This document shows positions 9,522 through 17,320 of a DNA stretch of 64,000 nucleotides, in pieces. Position 1 is the first letter of the stretch. Each line of letters begins with the position of its first letter. This DNA comes from Haloechinothrix_A salitolerans. GTDB taxonomy: Bacteria > Actinomycetota > Actinomycetes > Mycobacteriales > Pseudonocardiaceae. Location: NCBI RefSeq assembly GCF_039544105.1, contig NZ_BAABLA010000007.1. One strand, given 5' to 3'. Under the pieces are notes generated by a model, which was given only the letters and a program-made list of their open reading frames with translations, was not told the origin of the DNA and made no database searches. The position numbers and the translations under genes were made by a program.

Positions 9522-9743
9522 TCATCGCTGGTTATGCCACCAGCGCACCGCCAAGACACCAAGCAACACGATCGCCGCATGGACACCGATACCGATCAGG
9601 CCTAGACCCACCCATTCCTGGACCGTGAAACCGGGAGACCACGAGTCATCAGTCGCGATGGTTACCGTGCCAGCGAAAACCGCCACCGCCGAGATAGCCA
9701 TGATGCCCGCGGCGTACGGATTGTGGATGACCTTCTCCTCCAC
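9522..9743 (-). CDS. Small two-helix membrane protein
   Basis: A 73-aa protein with two hydrophobic segments (about 10-30 and 46-66) separated by a short polar loop containing DDSWSPG. The GTG start at 9743 follows a GAGGAGAG ribosome site, which supports real translation. No family recognised. It stands alone between the secreted repeat protein and the STAS gene, all on the reverse strand. Confidence 0.6.
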   Translation of the reverse strand: MEEKVIHNPYAAGIMAISAVAVFAGTVTIATDDSWSPGFTVQEWVGLGLIGIGVHAAIVLLGVLAVRWWHNQR

Positions 9744-9837
9744 AGGGACTCTCCTCTACCCACACGAAGCCGCGATCATGCATCGCGGCTTCGCCAAGGT
9801 AGCGAGATCACGACGTCGATGCCGACGAAACCGTGGA

Positions 9838-10248
9838 TCACTCCACGTTCAGCGCATCCGCCACGGTCCCGTAGACAGCGATACTCTCGGTGAGACCGGT
9901 CATCTCAATCGGCCGGAACGTGTGCTGGTCATCCGCCACAACCCGGATGCGCGTGCCCTCTCGTGACGCCTGCTGCGCGGCGACCAACAGCTTCAGCCCA
10001 GCCGACGCGAGGAAGGTGACGCCAGACAGATCCACCACCAGAACCGGCGGCTGCTGCCGTATGAGGGGCATGATCGTCTCCTCGACACGTGGCGCGGTCA
10101 ACAGGTCAATCTCGCCAGTGACTCGCACAACCACGGCATCGTTCTTGTGCTCCACGTCCACTGTCAGCTGCGACCCGGACAGCACATCGGCAGCCTCGTC
10201 CCGGTCACCGGTGTGGTGAGAACTACTAGTCACGGCACTCGCCTCCAT
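9838..10248 (-). CDS. STAS-domain anti-anti-sigma factor
   Basis: A 136-aa SpoIIAA/RsbV-like protein. After a ~25-residue polar leader, the STAS fold has the typical VVVRVTGEIDLLTAP strand-turn and DLSGVTFLASAGLKLLV, in which Ser82 is the expected phosphorylation site for an anti-sigma kinase. Unphosphorylated protein would bind an anti-sigma factor and free an alternative sigma factor. No kinase or sigma gene is adjacent. The GAF-ANTAR gene lies next on the same strand, 190 bp upstream, so separate transcription is likely. Confidence 0.87.
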   Translation of the reverse strand: MEASAVTSSSHHTGDRDEAADVLSGSQLTVDVEHKNDAVVVRVTGEIDLLTAPRVEETIMPLIRQQPPVLVVDLSGVTFLASAGLKLLVAAQQASREGTRIRVVADDQHTFRPIEMTGLTESIAVYGTVADALNVE

Positions 10249-10438
10249 CCCATCGCAGCGGGGCGGCGCACTTTGAGCCGTGCTTCACCAGCCCGGCCGA
10301 CTAAAAGGCAGCGCACCGGCCCGCGACATCTCGTCTCTGGACCGGCGGCTACTGGGCTGAACCGCACATCCGATCATACGAGACCGGGGGCTAAAATGGT
10401 CAACTGCTGTCCACGTCTATCGCGTGAACGCCAGATGA

Positions 10439-11188
10439 TCACTCCGCTCGCAGGGAGACCAGCAACTGACGGCTAAGGACACGCAGCTTGACGTTGGAGT
10501 CTTGAGACAGCTTGACCAGCCGCTCGAACGCCTCATCGGCCGAGATCTTGTTTAGCGCCATCAGCGCGCCCTTGGCCTGCTCGATCTCCGCTCGGGATGT
10601 CAACGCCTCGTCTAGTTGATCGATCACGTCGCGGGCCTGGCGCAATTGACGCCAGGTGCTGATGGCTGCCGATGCGGCCAGGGTGAGCATCCGCAACAAG
10701 GCGGTGTCGAGCGGGTCGAAGGCTCCGTCCGTGCACCCGTAGACGTCGAGTGCGCCTACCAAATCGCCGTCATTTTCGTCGTCGATCAGGAGCGGCGCGG
10801 ACAGGTAGGAGCGCACCTCGAGGCGTTCCGCGGCGGCGGCGAAGTCCGGCCACCGTTCACGAGCCTCCCGCACCAGCGCGCGAACCGGCTGCTTCGTGCG
10901 TGCGGCCTCGAGGCACGGGCCGTCGCCCGCCGCGTACTGGGCCTCATCGATCTGGAGCACCCGTTCATCGGTGGCGGCCACGGTGCGCGTCACATCGCCA
11001 TTCACTGTCGTCACGCTCACCGCGTCCGCGCCGTCGATCGCGTCGCGCGCGGACTCCGCGAACCGTTGCAGCACCGCTTGCAGCGGCTCATGGATGTCGT
11101 GGAGCCCGCGGAGTCGTTCCAGCGCACCGGCGACCGCGTCAAAGCGGTCCGACGTCGTGTAGCCCGCGCCACCATCGTCAGGAGACAT
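10439..11188 (-). CDS. GAF and ANTAR domain transcription antitermination regulator
   Basis: A 249-aa cytoplasmic sensor. Residues ~20-165 form a GAF domain (GDGPCLEAARTKQPV, then SYLSAPLLIDD). Residues ~185-240 form an ANTAR RNA-binding helix bundle (SRAEIEQAKGALMALNKISADEAFERLVKLSQ). ANTAR proteins bind paired hexaloop hairpins in leader RNAs to prevent termination. The frame stays open upstream through the split tRNA and into the prophage, but that is an artefact: ATG 11188 follows the tRNA 3' end and begins the conserved part. In an uninfected chromosome this gene would lie directly downstream of the tRNA-Ser gene. Confidence 0.87.
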   Translation of the reverse strand: MSPDDGGAGYTTSDRFDAVAGALERLRGLHDIHEPLQAVLQRFAESARDAIDGADAVSVTTVNGDVTRTVAATDERVLQIDEAQYAAGDGPCLEAARTKQPVRALVREARERWPDFAAAAERLEVRSYLSAPLLIDDENDGDLVGALDVYGCTDGAFDPLDTALLRMLTLAASAAISTWRQLRQARDVIDQLDEALTSRAEIEQAKGALMALNKISADEAFERLVKLSQDSNVKLRVLSRQLLVSLRAE

Positions 11189-11243
11189 GCTTAGGGGTAC
11201 CCGTCTCACTCCTGCGTAAGCGCGGTTGCTGCGTCGCAAACTG

Positions 11244-11296
11244 CGGAGGCGGAGGGATTTGAACCCCCGGTCGGTTTCCCGACGCTCGCTTTCAAG
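11244..11296 (-). pseudogene. 3' half of host tRNA-Ser(UGA), cut by the prophage
   Basis: On the reverse strand this reads anticodon loop CTTGAAA, then 3' anticodon stem GCGAG, long variable arm, T-arm (GGGGGTTCAAATCCC) and acceptor CGCCTCC with discriminator G. The acceptor pairs perfectly with GGAGGCG of the 5' half at 47303-47309, 36 kb away, and the anticodon stem pairs with CTCGC there. Joining the halves gives an 85-nt tRNA-Ser with anticodon UGA. No CCA is encoded. The phage sequence on its 5' side does not supply a replacement 5' half. Confidence 0.92.
11290..11296. other. attL core (7 bp)
   Basis: TTTCAAG here equals the core at 47271-47277; bases on either side differ (C/C here, T/G there). 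The core coincides with the tRNA anticodon loop, and the anticodon stem (GCGAG/CTCGC in the uninterrupted gene) forms the inverted repeat flanking it, the usual tyrosine recombinase crossover geometry. Confidence 0.88.
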
Positions 11297-11314
11297 CTGA
11301 GAGGGGGTTAGCGC

Positions 11315-11386
11315 TGTGCACGCCTGGTCCTGTGCTGGACAAACGCACCTTAGCAGCGAGCGCAACCCGCCTAGTCGTGTGCACTG
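11315..11386. other. Candidate integrase arm-type sites beside attL
   Basis: TGTGCAC at 11315-11321 and TGTGCACTG at 11378-11386, the latter overlapping the last codons of the ImmA-type gene. The same 9-mer occurs twice next to attR (47140 and 47170). In the excised circle these would flank attP on both sides, as expected for arm-type integrase sites. Confidence 0.5.
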
Positions 11387-11919
11387 GGTTTGATCTTGAT
11401 TCGACGGGGCGAACAGCAGGTCGGGAGCCGTTTCGCCGCGAACCGGCGGACGTCGTCGAGCGACCGGCGGACGCTGCCGCGGGCGCGCACCTGTAGCTCG
11501 CGGTAGTCGCCAAGGGAGAGGCCGAGCACTCGCACGTAGAGCGTGCGGGTGTCGACGACGAGCTGCTCGGCGATCTCGTTCGGGTGGTCGGACCACCGCA
11601 CCGCCTCGGCGAGGTCGGAGACGACGACCAGGCGCCGAGCGGCGACGGCGTGCACGTGGTGTTCGAGCCGCCCGTCGAGCCATCCCACGCCGCAGTACCC
11701 GAGGACGTCGTCGCGGTGTTCGTGGTGAACGACTTCGTGCGCGACCGTGCACCGCGCCTCGGCTTGCGTGAGTCGCGGGTGATACCGAATCCGGCCGGCG
11801 CGGTAATCGCCCCAGCCGGCCACCTTCCACGATGGGTAGACCTCGGCGCCGAGCGACTCGGCGTGTCCGAGAGGGTCATAGCCTTGCCCCCAGTGCAAGC
11901 CCGCCCCTTTCGCGTCCAT
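11371..11919 (-). CDS. ImmA/IrrE-type zinc metallopeptidase
   Basis: A 182-aa protein with the zinc-protease motif HEVVH at residues 61-65 inside TVAHEVVHHEH. It lies 8 bp downstream of the prophage repressor gene on the same strand. In Bacillus ICEBs1 the ImmA protease cleaves the ImmR repressor to release lysogeny or conjugation genes, and the same repressor/protease pairing is seen here. The prediction is that this protein cleaves, or otherwise inactivates, the adjacent XRE protein when the host is stressed. Residues after 110 are basic and have no motif I recognise. Confidence 0.85.
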   Translation of the reverse strand: MDAKGAGLHWGQGYDPLGHAESLGAEVYPSWKVAGWGDYRAGRIRYHPRLTQAEARCTVAHEVVHHEHRDDVLGYCGVGWLDGRLEHHVHAVAARRLVVVSDLAEAVRWSDHPNEIAEQLVVDTRTLYVRVLGLSLGDYRELQVRARGSVRRSLDDVRRFAAKRLPTCCSPRRIKIKPSAHD

Positions 11920-11927
11920 GCGACACG

Positions 11928-12404
11928 TCAGGCGCCGGTCTCCGGTCCGGGTGGGTCGGGCAACTCCGCGTCGCTAGTCCAGGCTTCGTCTTGTTGATCT
12001 CTCAACATCTCCCCACTTGGCTCATCGGCAACCAGGCTCAACGAGTTACCGCTGTCCTTTGTGGCAACTCTCACCTGATCATCGGGAACTATTTGTCGGA
12101 GATGTACGAATCGTCGTTCAATCTCGCTACAGATTTCGTGATCTGTGTACGCGGAGAGTGGTCGACCGACCTCCTCCCTGGTGAGCAGTCCCGCCTCGGC
12201 AAGCAAGGGAAGAAGATCAACCCGAAGGGCTTTCGCGACCGCTCGCGCGTTGTCGAGCGTGGGAGCGGTTCCCTTTGTGCGCCAAGAGGAAATGCGGCCC
12301 TCGGACACGCTGGATTTCCGCGATAGCTCGGCCGGAGTCCATCCCAGCCGGGCGAGCTGGTCGTCGACGTAGCGCGACCATGCCGTGTCACTCATGTTGC
12401 GCAT
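11928..12404 (-). CDS. XRE-family prophage repressor
   Basis: A 158-aa DNA-binding protein. The helix-turn-helix is LGWTPAELSRKSSVSEGRISSWRTKG (two halves), followed by a helical linker (ARAVAKALRVDLLPLLAEAGLL) and a polar C-terminus rich in Asp, Glu and Pro. No LexA-type Ser/Lys autoprotease is seen, consistent with cleavage by the neighbouring ImmA-type enzyme. Start at ATG 12404 or 12395; the upstream extension to 12497 would run through the palindromic operator and is rejected. It is divergent from the small HTH gene at 12584, and the TACTTCCG repeats lie between them. Confidence 0.85.
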   Translation of the reverse strand: MRNMSDTAWSRYVDDQLARLGWTPAELSRKSSVSEGRISSWRTKGTAPTLDNARAVAKALRVDLLPLLAEAGLLTREEVGRPLSAYTDHEICSEIERRFVHLRQIVPDDQVRVATKDSGNSLSLVADEPSGEMLRDQQDEAWTSDAELPDPPGPETGA

Positions 12405-12406
12405 CC

Positions 12407-12556
12407 TACTTCCGAGGACGGAAGTACTGGCATCCCCCGTACGAACGGATGACGCTCCCTCCATCGAACGATCTACCTGGTACTTCCGCGCACGCAACCG
12501 TTGTAAGTCGCTTGTAGGCGCACGTAGTGTCGGTTTCGCGGGTGGTCAACTTCCGC
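12407..12556. promoter_or_regulatory. Repressor operator cluster (TACTTCCG sites)
   Basis: A perfect 20-bp palindrome (TACTTCCG, AGGA, CGGAAGTA) at 12407-12426 sits immediately before the repressor start. Further single half-sites are TACTTCCG at 12481-12488 and AACTTCCG at 12549-12556, spaced about 70 bp apart toward the divergent HTH gene. This is the classic layout of an immunity switch controlling both divergent promoters. Confidence 0.7.
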
Positions 12557-12583
12557 TCGCGAAACTCTGTGGGGGAGTACTCA

Positions 12584-12832
12584 ATGTCACCACGCGTGCG
12601 CATCCGCGTTGATGTGCTCGACAAGATCGCGAACGGCGCTGGGCTCAGATCGCGCTACGCCATCGCGAAGAAGCTCGGCGTTTCGCAGTCCACCGTCGGG
12701 CGCGTGCTCGACGGGGAGCAGTTGCCGGGAAACCCGTTCATCGCAGCCACCCTGACCGCGTTCGACGTGTCGTTCGACGAGGTGTTCGAGGTCGGCGAGG
12801 TCGGCGAGGTCGCCGACGAGGTTGCAGCATGA
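12584..12832 (+). CDS. Small HTH protein (Cro-like early regulator)
   Basis: An 82-aa protein with a helix-turn-helix in residues ~20-45 (SRYAIAKKLGVSQSTVGRVL) and an acidic C-terminus repeating EVGEV. ATG 12584 is chosen because GGGGGAG ends 7 bp upstream; a longer frame from 12527 would overlap the operators. It is the first gene of the rightward early operon, divergent from the repressor, and its stop overlaps the next start (ATGA). The position suggests Cro or an early activator; the DNA target is unknown. Confidence 0.75.
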   Translation: MSPRVRIRVDVLDKIANGAGLRSRYAIAKKLGVSQSTVGRVLDGEQLPGNPFIAATLTAFDVSFDEVFEVGEVGEVADEVAA

Positions 12833-13734
12833 GCAGCGCCGCGGTTCGACTGGGGACGTGGGCGCCCGGCTCTGCTGAGTGGCTTTCCGCGCGTTCGTCC
12901 GGGCTGGGGGGCTCGGAGATCGCCGCGGTTCTGGGGTTGTCGCCGTGGGAAAGCCGTTTTTCGTTGTGGCACAAGAAAAAGGGTCTTGCGGCGCCGGAGC
13001 CTGACAACGATGCCATGCGGCGCGGCCGGCTTCTTGAGGCCGTGATCGCCGAGTGGTTCGCGGCCGAGCACCCCGAGTACCGGGTGCGCCGCACAGGCAC
13101 ATGGGCGAGCCGGCTTCGGCCGTGGCAGGTGGCCACGCCCGACCGGCTGCTGTCCGCGGTCGCGGGCCGCGCGCTGTTGGAGATCAAGACGGCCACGGAC
13201 ACCGCCGAGTGGGGCGAGCCGGGTACCGACGAGGTACCGGTGCACTACCGCGCTCAGGTCTTGTGGCAGCTCGACACCCTCGGCCTGCGCCGTGCGCACG
13301 TCGCCGTTCTCACCTCCGGGTTGAACTTCCGCGAGTACGTCGTCGACTGGAACCTCGCCGAGGCCGAGGTGCTGCGCACCGCCGGCCGCGAGTTTCTCGA
13401 CACCGTCGAGCGCGACGAGCGCCCCGACATCGACGAGCACGGGGCGACCTTCCGCGTGGTGCGCGAGCTGCACCCGGATATCGACGACGTCGAGGTCGAG
13501 ATCGAGCCGGCACTCGCAGATCGCTACCGGCGGGCCGTGGCCGAGCACAAGGCCGCGGAGGCAGCCAAGCAGCAGGCAACGGCCGAGGTGCTCGACGCGC
13601 TCGGGTCCGGGCGCCGCGCCGTGGTCGCCGGCGAGTCCATCGCAATCCGGGTGCCGGGCCGCGGTGACGCGCCCCCTTCCCTGCGCCCGTCTCCTATCCG
13701 TTCGACGCCGCAGAAGGTGAGCGCAGCAGCATGA
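12829..13734 (+). CDS. YqaJ-family viral recombinase (lambda-type exonuclease)
   Basis: A 301-aa PD-(D/E)xK nuclease. Motifs in order: GSEIAAVLGLSPW (28-40), RRGRLLEAVIAEW with Glu70, TPDRLL with Asp105, LEIKT with Glu118 and Lys120, and YRAQVLWQLDTLG with the conserved Gln. It should resect double-stranded ends 5' to 3' and load the annealase encoded next (overlap ATGA at 13731). The C-terminal 100 residues are helical and may contact RecT. Together they form the phage homologous recombination pair. Confidence 0.92.
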   Translation: MSSAAVRLGTWAPGSAEWLSARSSGLGGSEIAAVLGLSPWESRFSLWHKKKGLAAPEPDNDAMRRGRLLEAVIAEWFAAEHPEYRVRRTGTWASRLRPWQVATPDRLLSAVAGRALLEIKTATDTAEWGEPGTDEVPVHYRAQVLWQLDTLGLRRAHVAVLTSGLNFREYVVDWNLAEAEVLRTAGREFLDTVERDERPDIDEHGATFRVVRELHPDIDDVEVEIEPALADRYRRAVAEHKAAEAAKQQATAEVLDALGSGRRAVVAGESIAIRVPGRGDAPPSLRPSPIRSTPQKVSAAA

Positions 13735-14555
13735 CCGGCCAGACCATTTCGACCGCCGTCGCGCAGCGCGACAGCTCTCCGACGGCCCTGGTGCGCAAGT
13801 ACCGCACCGACTTCGCAACCGTGCTGCCGAGCCACATCAAGGCCGACACGTGGTTGCGGGTGGCACAGTCCGCCATCCGCGGAAACAAGCAGCTTGAGCA
13901 GGCCGCCAAGAGCAACCCCGCCTCGCTGTTGAAGGCTCTCCTTGAAGCCGCGCGCAAAGGTTTGGAACCTGGCACGGAGCAGTTCTACCTCGTACCGCGC
14001 AAGGTCAAGGGACGCCCCGAGGTGCTCGGCATCACCGGGTATCAGGGCGAGGTCGAACTCATGTACCGGGCCGGCGCGGTGTCGTCGGTGAAGGTCGAGG
14101 TTGTGCGCGAGCACGACCGGTTCGACTACAACCCTGGCGAGCACGACCGGCCGGTGCACGGCGTCGACTGGCGTTCGCCCCGCGGCGACCTGGTGCTCGC
14201 CTACGCCTACGCGGTGATGCGTGACGGCGCGACAAGCAAGGTCGTTGTCTTGTCCGGCGACGACATTGCCCTGATCAAATCCAAGGCGGACGGGGCCGAC
14301 TCGCAGTACTCGCCGTGGCAGTGGAACCCGGCGTCGATGTGGCTCAAGTCGGCCGCTCACCAACTCGCGAAGTGGGTGCCGACCTCGGCCGAGTACGTGC
14401 GGCTGCCCGAGGTGCCTGTCGAGTCGTTGCCGCCGGTCGACCAGGTGCCCGACGCACCGGCGAGGCCGGCCGAGGACATCGTCGACGCCGAACTCGTCGA
14501 GGAATGGCCCGACGAGCCTGCCGACGTCGAGGCCGCGGCGGGTGGTGAGCGATGA
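13731..14555 (+). CDS. recT: RecT-family single-strand annealing protein
   Basis: A 274-aa annealase. Family features: DTWLRVAQSAIRGNKQLEQA near residue 38, NPASLLKALLEAARKGLEPG near residue 62, and the core VLGITGYQGEVELMYRAG at about 100-117. The last ~60 residues are acidic and Pro-rich and likely disordered. It works with the exonuclease encoded immediately upstream (4-bp overlap) to anneal resected strands during recombination-dependent replication. Confidence 0.92.
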   Translation: MTGQTISTAVAQRDSSPTALVRKYRTDFATVLPSHIKADTWLRVAQSAIRGNKQLEQAAKSNPASLLKALLEAARKGLEPGTEQFYLVPRKVKGRPEVLGITGYQGEVELMYRAGAVSSVKVEVVREHDRFDYNPGEHDRPVHGVDWRSPRGDLVLAYAYAVMRDGATSKVVVLSGDDIALIKSKADGADSQYSPWQWNPASMWLKSAAHQLAKWVPTSAEYVRLPEVPVESLPPVDQVPDAPARPAEDIVDAELVEEWPDEPADVEAAAGGER

Positions 14556-14968
14556 CTGCGACCGTCGTCAACGGGCTGGAAGTCATCGCCGACGAGCCCA
14601 CCGAGGCGCCCATGCGGAGCCGCGCCGGTACGCCGGTGCTGTGGCAGCAGACGCGAACCCTGCTGCTGGAGGATGGCAGCACGACCTACGGGTGCGTGCA
14701 CTGCGACTACACCTCGGCGAACGTCCGGTCGATCCGGCCGCACCTGAACAAGCACCGCACCGACAACGTGCCGGCGCGAACGAGCGTGCTCGCGCCGTTC
14801 GGTGAGCTATCGCTCGCCGAGGTGTTTCGCCGCCTGGTCGACTTCGACGACGTCACGAGCGAACTCGACGAGATGACCAGCGAGCGCGACGAGTGGAAGC
14901 AACGGGCACAGCGCGCCGAGCGGTCCCTGTCCACCCTCCGCAACGCGCTTCGGGGGGTGGCTTCGTGA
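14552..14968 (+). CDS. Zinc-finger-like phage protein with coiled coil
   Basis: A 138-aa protein overlapping RecT by 4 bp. Residues ~47-67 form a C2H2-like finger (CVHCDY, then HLNKH). The C-terminal third (about 98-130) is a Glu/Arg-rich heptad helix likely to form a coiled coil. This suggests a small dimeric DNA-binding factor of the early operon. No family name can be assigned. Confidence 0.7.
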   Translation: MTATVVNGLEVIADEPTEAPMRSRAGTPVLWQQTRTLLLEDGSTTYGCVHCDYTSANVRSIRPHLNKHRTDNVPARTSVLAPFGELSLAEVFRRLVDFDDVTSELDEMTSERDEWKQRAQRAERSLSTLRNALRGVAS

Positions 14969-15234
14969 CCGTCGCCGAGATCGTGTCGACGGGTCGGGTG
15001 ATCGTCTGCTGTGGCGCCCACTCGACCCGCGGCTGCTGCGATCCCGTGGACTGCGCGCCGTGCTGCCCGGAGTGCCCGACCTGCGCTGTGGTGCAGGCGC
15101 GCACTCCGGCGCAGCGGGCCGTCGAGGCTGCCGCGTACCGGGCGCTGCTCGCCGATCTCGTCGAGTGGGCGCGCGACATCCGCACCGCGCCGACGGGAAG
15201 GGAGGCGCCGCCGTGGTCGACCAGCTCGCCCTAG
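14965..15234 (+). CDS. Cysteine-rich small early protein
   Basis: An 89-aa protein with ten cysteines in its first ~45 residues (VCCGAHSTRGCCDPVDCAPC, then CPECPTC), an arrangement fitting one or two zinc clusters, followed by a helical tail. GTG 14965 overlaps the previous stop (GTGA), indicating translational coupling. A longer frame starting at 14893 would run inside the previous gene and is rejected. Function unknown. Confidence 0.65.
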   Translation: MTVAEIVSTGRVIVCCGAHSTRGCCDPVDCAPCCPECPTCAVVQARTPAQRAVEAAAYRALLADLVEWARDIRTAPTGREAPPWSTSSP

Positions 15235-15551
15235 CCTTCGCCGACCGGAACGCAGGGCAAGAGGCCAACCTCGCCGCCGCGGTCGCCGTCCACCGGCGCT
15301 ACCGCGAGGCCGCCGAGACCGTGCTCGCCGAACTGGTGCGCGAGGGGCGCCCGTTCACCGCGGAGGACATCCGCAAGGGCATTCCCGACGACGTCGAGGC
15401 GCACTCGCCGAACGTGCTGCCTTCCGTGCTCGGCACGTGGGCCGCGCGCCGGCTGATCGTGCCGTGCGGGGAGTACCGAAGCCGTAGGCGCTCGCGTCGC
15501 GCGAGCCGTAACCGGGTCTGGATCGGCAACACGCGCGCCTCGGCCGCGTAG
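15213..15551 (+). CDS. Small winged-helix-like early protein
   Basis: A 112-aa protein starting at GTG 15213 behind a strong GGGAAGGGAGG site, overlapping the previous gene by 22 bp. It has a helical N-terminus (AAAVAVHRRYREAAETVLAE), then REGRPFTAEDIRKGIPDDV and LPSVLGTWAARRLIVPCGEY, reminiscent of a winged-helix fold, and a basic tail (RSRRRSRRASRNR). DNA binding is likely, target unknown. Similar small proteins are common in actinophage early regions. Confidence 0.65.
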   Translation: MVDQLALAFADRNAGQEANLAAAVAVHRRYREAAETVLAELVREGRPFTAEDIRKGIPDDVEAHSPNVLPSVLGTWAARRLIVPCGEYRSRRRSRRASRNRVWIGNTRASAA

Positions 15552-15646
15552 CCCACCAACCCACCACATACGACGAAGTCCGTCGCCACCTCGCGGCGGG
15601 CGCGGTGACGCACGCCCGCGCCCGCTGCGTTCCACCTGGGGTTTTC

Positions 15647-15895
15647 ATGTTCACTGGCTCGACTCGCACCACCGACCACACACAAACCAGCGACGCCGGT
15701 CGACGGCTCGATGCGCTCGCCGTCGAGGCCGCGCTCAACGGACGCCGGCCGTACCGAGCGCTGCCCGCGCCCGAGGTCGCCGAGGTGCTGCGCATCCGGC
15801 GCCGCAACGGCGACACCCTCGACCAAGTCGCCGAGCTGCTCGACGTCGACGCGTCCATGCTCGCCGAGCAGTACGCCGCGGCGGGTCCTCGATGA
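15647..15895 (+). CDS. Small HTH-like protein
   Basis: An 82-aa protein. The C-terminal half (PAPEVAEVLRIRRRNGDTLD, then QVAELLDVDASMLAEQY) looks like a degenerate sigma-region-4 or Hin-type helix-turn-helix. ATG 15647 has CTGGGG upstream; a GTG at 15605 is an alternative. Its stop overlaps the start of the replication protein (ATGA), so the two are coupled. Function unknown. Confidence 0.6.
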   Translation: MFTGSTRTTDHTQTSDAGRRLDALAVEAALNGRRPYRALPAPEVAEVLRIRRRNGDTLDQVAELLDVDASMLAEQYAAAGPR

Positions 15896-16785
15896 GCGTG
15901 CACGCGCTGCGCTGGGCCGCCGAGCAGACCGCCGGCGGTCCCATGCCGAAACTCGTTCTCGTCGTGCTCGCCGAGCACGCCAACCGTGACGGCCGCGCGA
16001 CGACCTCAGTGCGCACCCTCGCCCGCGAGACCGAGGCATCCGAGCGCACGGTGCGCCGTGCCCTCGACTCGCTCGCCGACCGCCGGCTGATCGCTCGCGC
16101 CCGTCGGCAACGTGGCTCCGGCGCTGACACCTCGAACGAGTACCGCCTCGCCCTCGACAACCACCCGCGGCCGGACACGGTGACACCCACCCCCGGTGGT
16201 CAGAACGACAGTCCCCCGGTGTCACAGCGGCACCCCCGGACTGTCAGGGCGACAGCCCACGCGGGTGACACAGCGACAGCCCAAGGTGAACCGGAACTAC
16301 AGAACCGAACTACGGAACCAAGCAGCCTCGCGCCCGCGGGTGCGCGCACACGGGCACACGCGCGTACCGCGCGCACGCACACGCGAGGCACCACCACCCC
16401 GGCCGACCTCGCGGCGACCGCGGTACGTCCGGACGCCTACCGGCTGGTGTCCGCCTGGCGCGAGCAGACCGGCGCCCCCTACCGCCCGGCGACCATTCGC
16501 GCGCTCGCCAAGCACGCCGACGGCATCCTGCGCGACGGTGGCGACCTGGTGCCGCTGCGTGCCGCGCTCGACGAGTGGAACCGCCGAGTTGACGCTCGAC
16601 CGGGCTTGCTGCCGCACCTGTACGACGACGCGGTCAAGGCCGCCCAGCTCGCCAAGCACCCGGCCGCGCGCTCGTCGACACCGCGCAGCGCAAGGGGCGA
16701 CAAGGTCCGCGGCTGGTTGGCGCTCGCCGAGGAACCCTCGGCCGAACCCGTCGAGCAGCTCGCCGTCGAAGGCGGTTACCGGTGA
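15892..16785 (+). CDS. Winged-helix replisome organiser-like protein
   Basis: A 297-aa protein. The N-terminal 75 residues form a winged helix of the kind seen in phage replication initiators (LVVLAEHANRDGRATTSVRT, then TEASERTVRRALDSLADRRL). A low-complexity linker (about 85-170, rich in Thr, Arg, His and Pro) leads to a helical C-terminal domain (RPDAYRLVSAWREQTGAPYR, then WNRRVDARPGLLPHLYDDAV). This architecture fits an origin-binding protein that recruits a helicase loader. The next gene, overlapping by 4 bp, may be its partner. No origin iterons were recognised in the linker DNA. Confidence 0.72.
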   Translation: MSVHALRWAAEQTAGGPMPKLVLVVLAEHANRDGRATTSVRTLARETEASERTVRRALDSLADRRLIARARRQRGSGADTSNEYRLALDNHPRPDTVTPTPGGQNDSPPVSQRHPRTVRATAHAGDTATAQGEPELQNRTTEPSSLAPAGARTRAHARTARTHTRGTTTPADLAATAVRPDAYRLVSAWREQTGAPYRPATIRALAKHADGILRDGGDLVPLRAALDEWNRRVDARPGLLPHLYDDAVKAAQLAKHPAARSSTPRSARGDKVRGWLALAEEPSAEPVEQLAVEGGYR

Positions 16786-17303
16786 ACCGCGGGGAGGTCG
16801 CCGCCCTGCTCGGCGCCGCCTCGGCCGTCGACGCGCGGATTCCGCAACCCGACCCGGACGTGCTGACCATGTGGGCCGGCATCCTCGACGACGTCCCGGC
16901 CGACGTCGCCGGCGCCGCGGTCCGCGAGCACTACCGGCACAGCAGCGAGACCGTCATGCCGGCCGACATCGTCGCGTTCTGGCGCACGATCCGACGCGAG
17001 GCCGCCGAACGGCGACACGAGGCCGAACTGCGCGCCCGCCGCACCGCGCGTCAGCTCGACGACGCCGGACTGCGCGCCATCCGCGACGGAGTCACCCGCG
17101 TGACGGCCGCACTCGCCATCACCCGCGGAGTCGACCCCGAGTACGCCGAGGCCGAAGCCGACGCCCGCCGCGCCTACCTCCGCGTGCCGTGCCCGTACTG
17201 CCGCGCCCAACCCGGCGCCCGATGCACCGGCCCCGGCGGCAAGCCGCTCACCAAGACGCCCGCGCACCCTGCCCGGCTCGACGCCGCGCTCACCACGTCA
17301 TGA
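16782..17303 (+). CDS. Zinc-finger helicase-loader-like early protein
   Basis: A 173-aa protein starting at GTG 16782 (overlap GTGA). The N-terminal 75 residues are helical with ADIVAFWRTIRREAAERRHE. The C-terminus carries a zinc-ribbon-like CPYCRAQPGARC followed by KPLTKTPAHPARL, a short motif frequent in actinophage and actinobacterial DNA-associated proteins. Immediately after the replisome-organiser-like gene, it may help load the replicative helicase; this is inferred from position only. Confidence 0.65.
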   Translation: MNRGEVAALLGAASAVDARIPQPDPDVLTMWAGILDDVPADVAGAAVREHYRHSSETVMPADIVAFWRTIRREAAERRHEAELRARRTARQLDDAGLRAIRDGVTRVTAALAITRGVDPEYAEAEADARRAYLRVPCPYCRAQPGARCTGPGGKPLTKTPAHPARLDAALTTS

Positions 17304-17320
17304 CCACGTTGGGGGAAACC

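Noticed and set aside
10439..11830. 463-aa frame fusing the ANTAR protein to prophage sequence
   Set aside because: The extension runs through the split tRNA and the att core; the natural start is ATG 11188.
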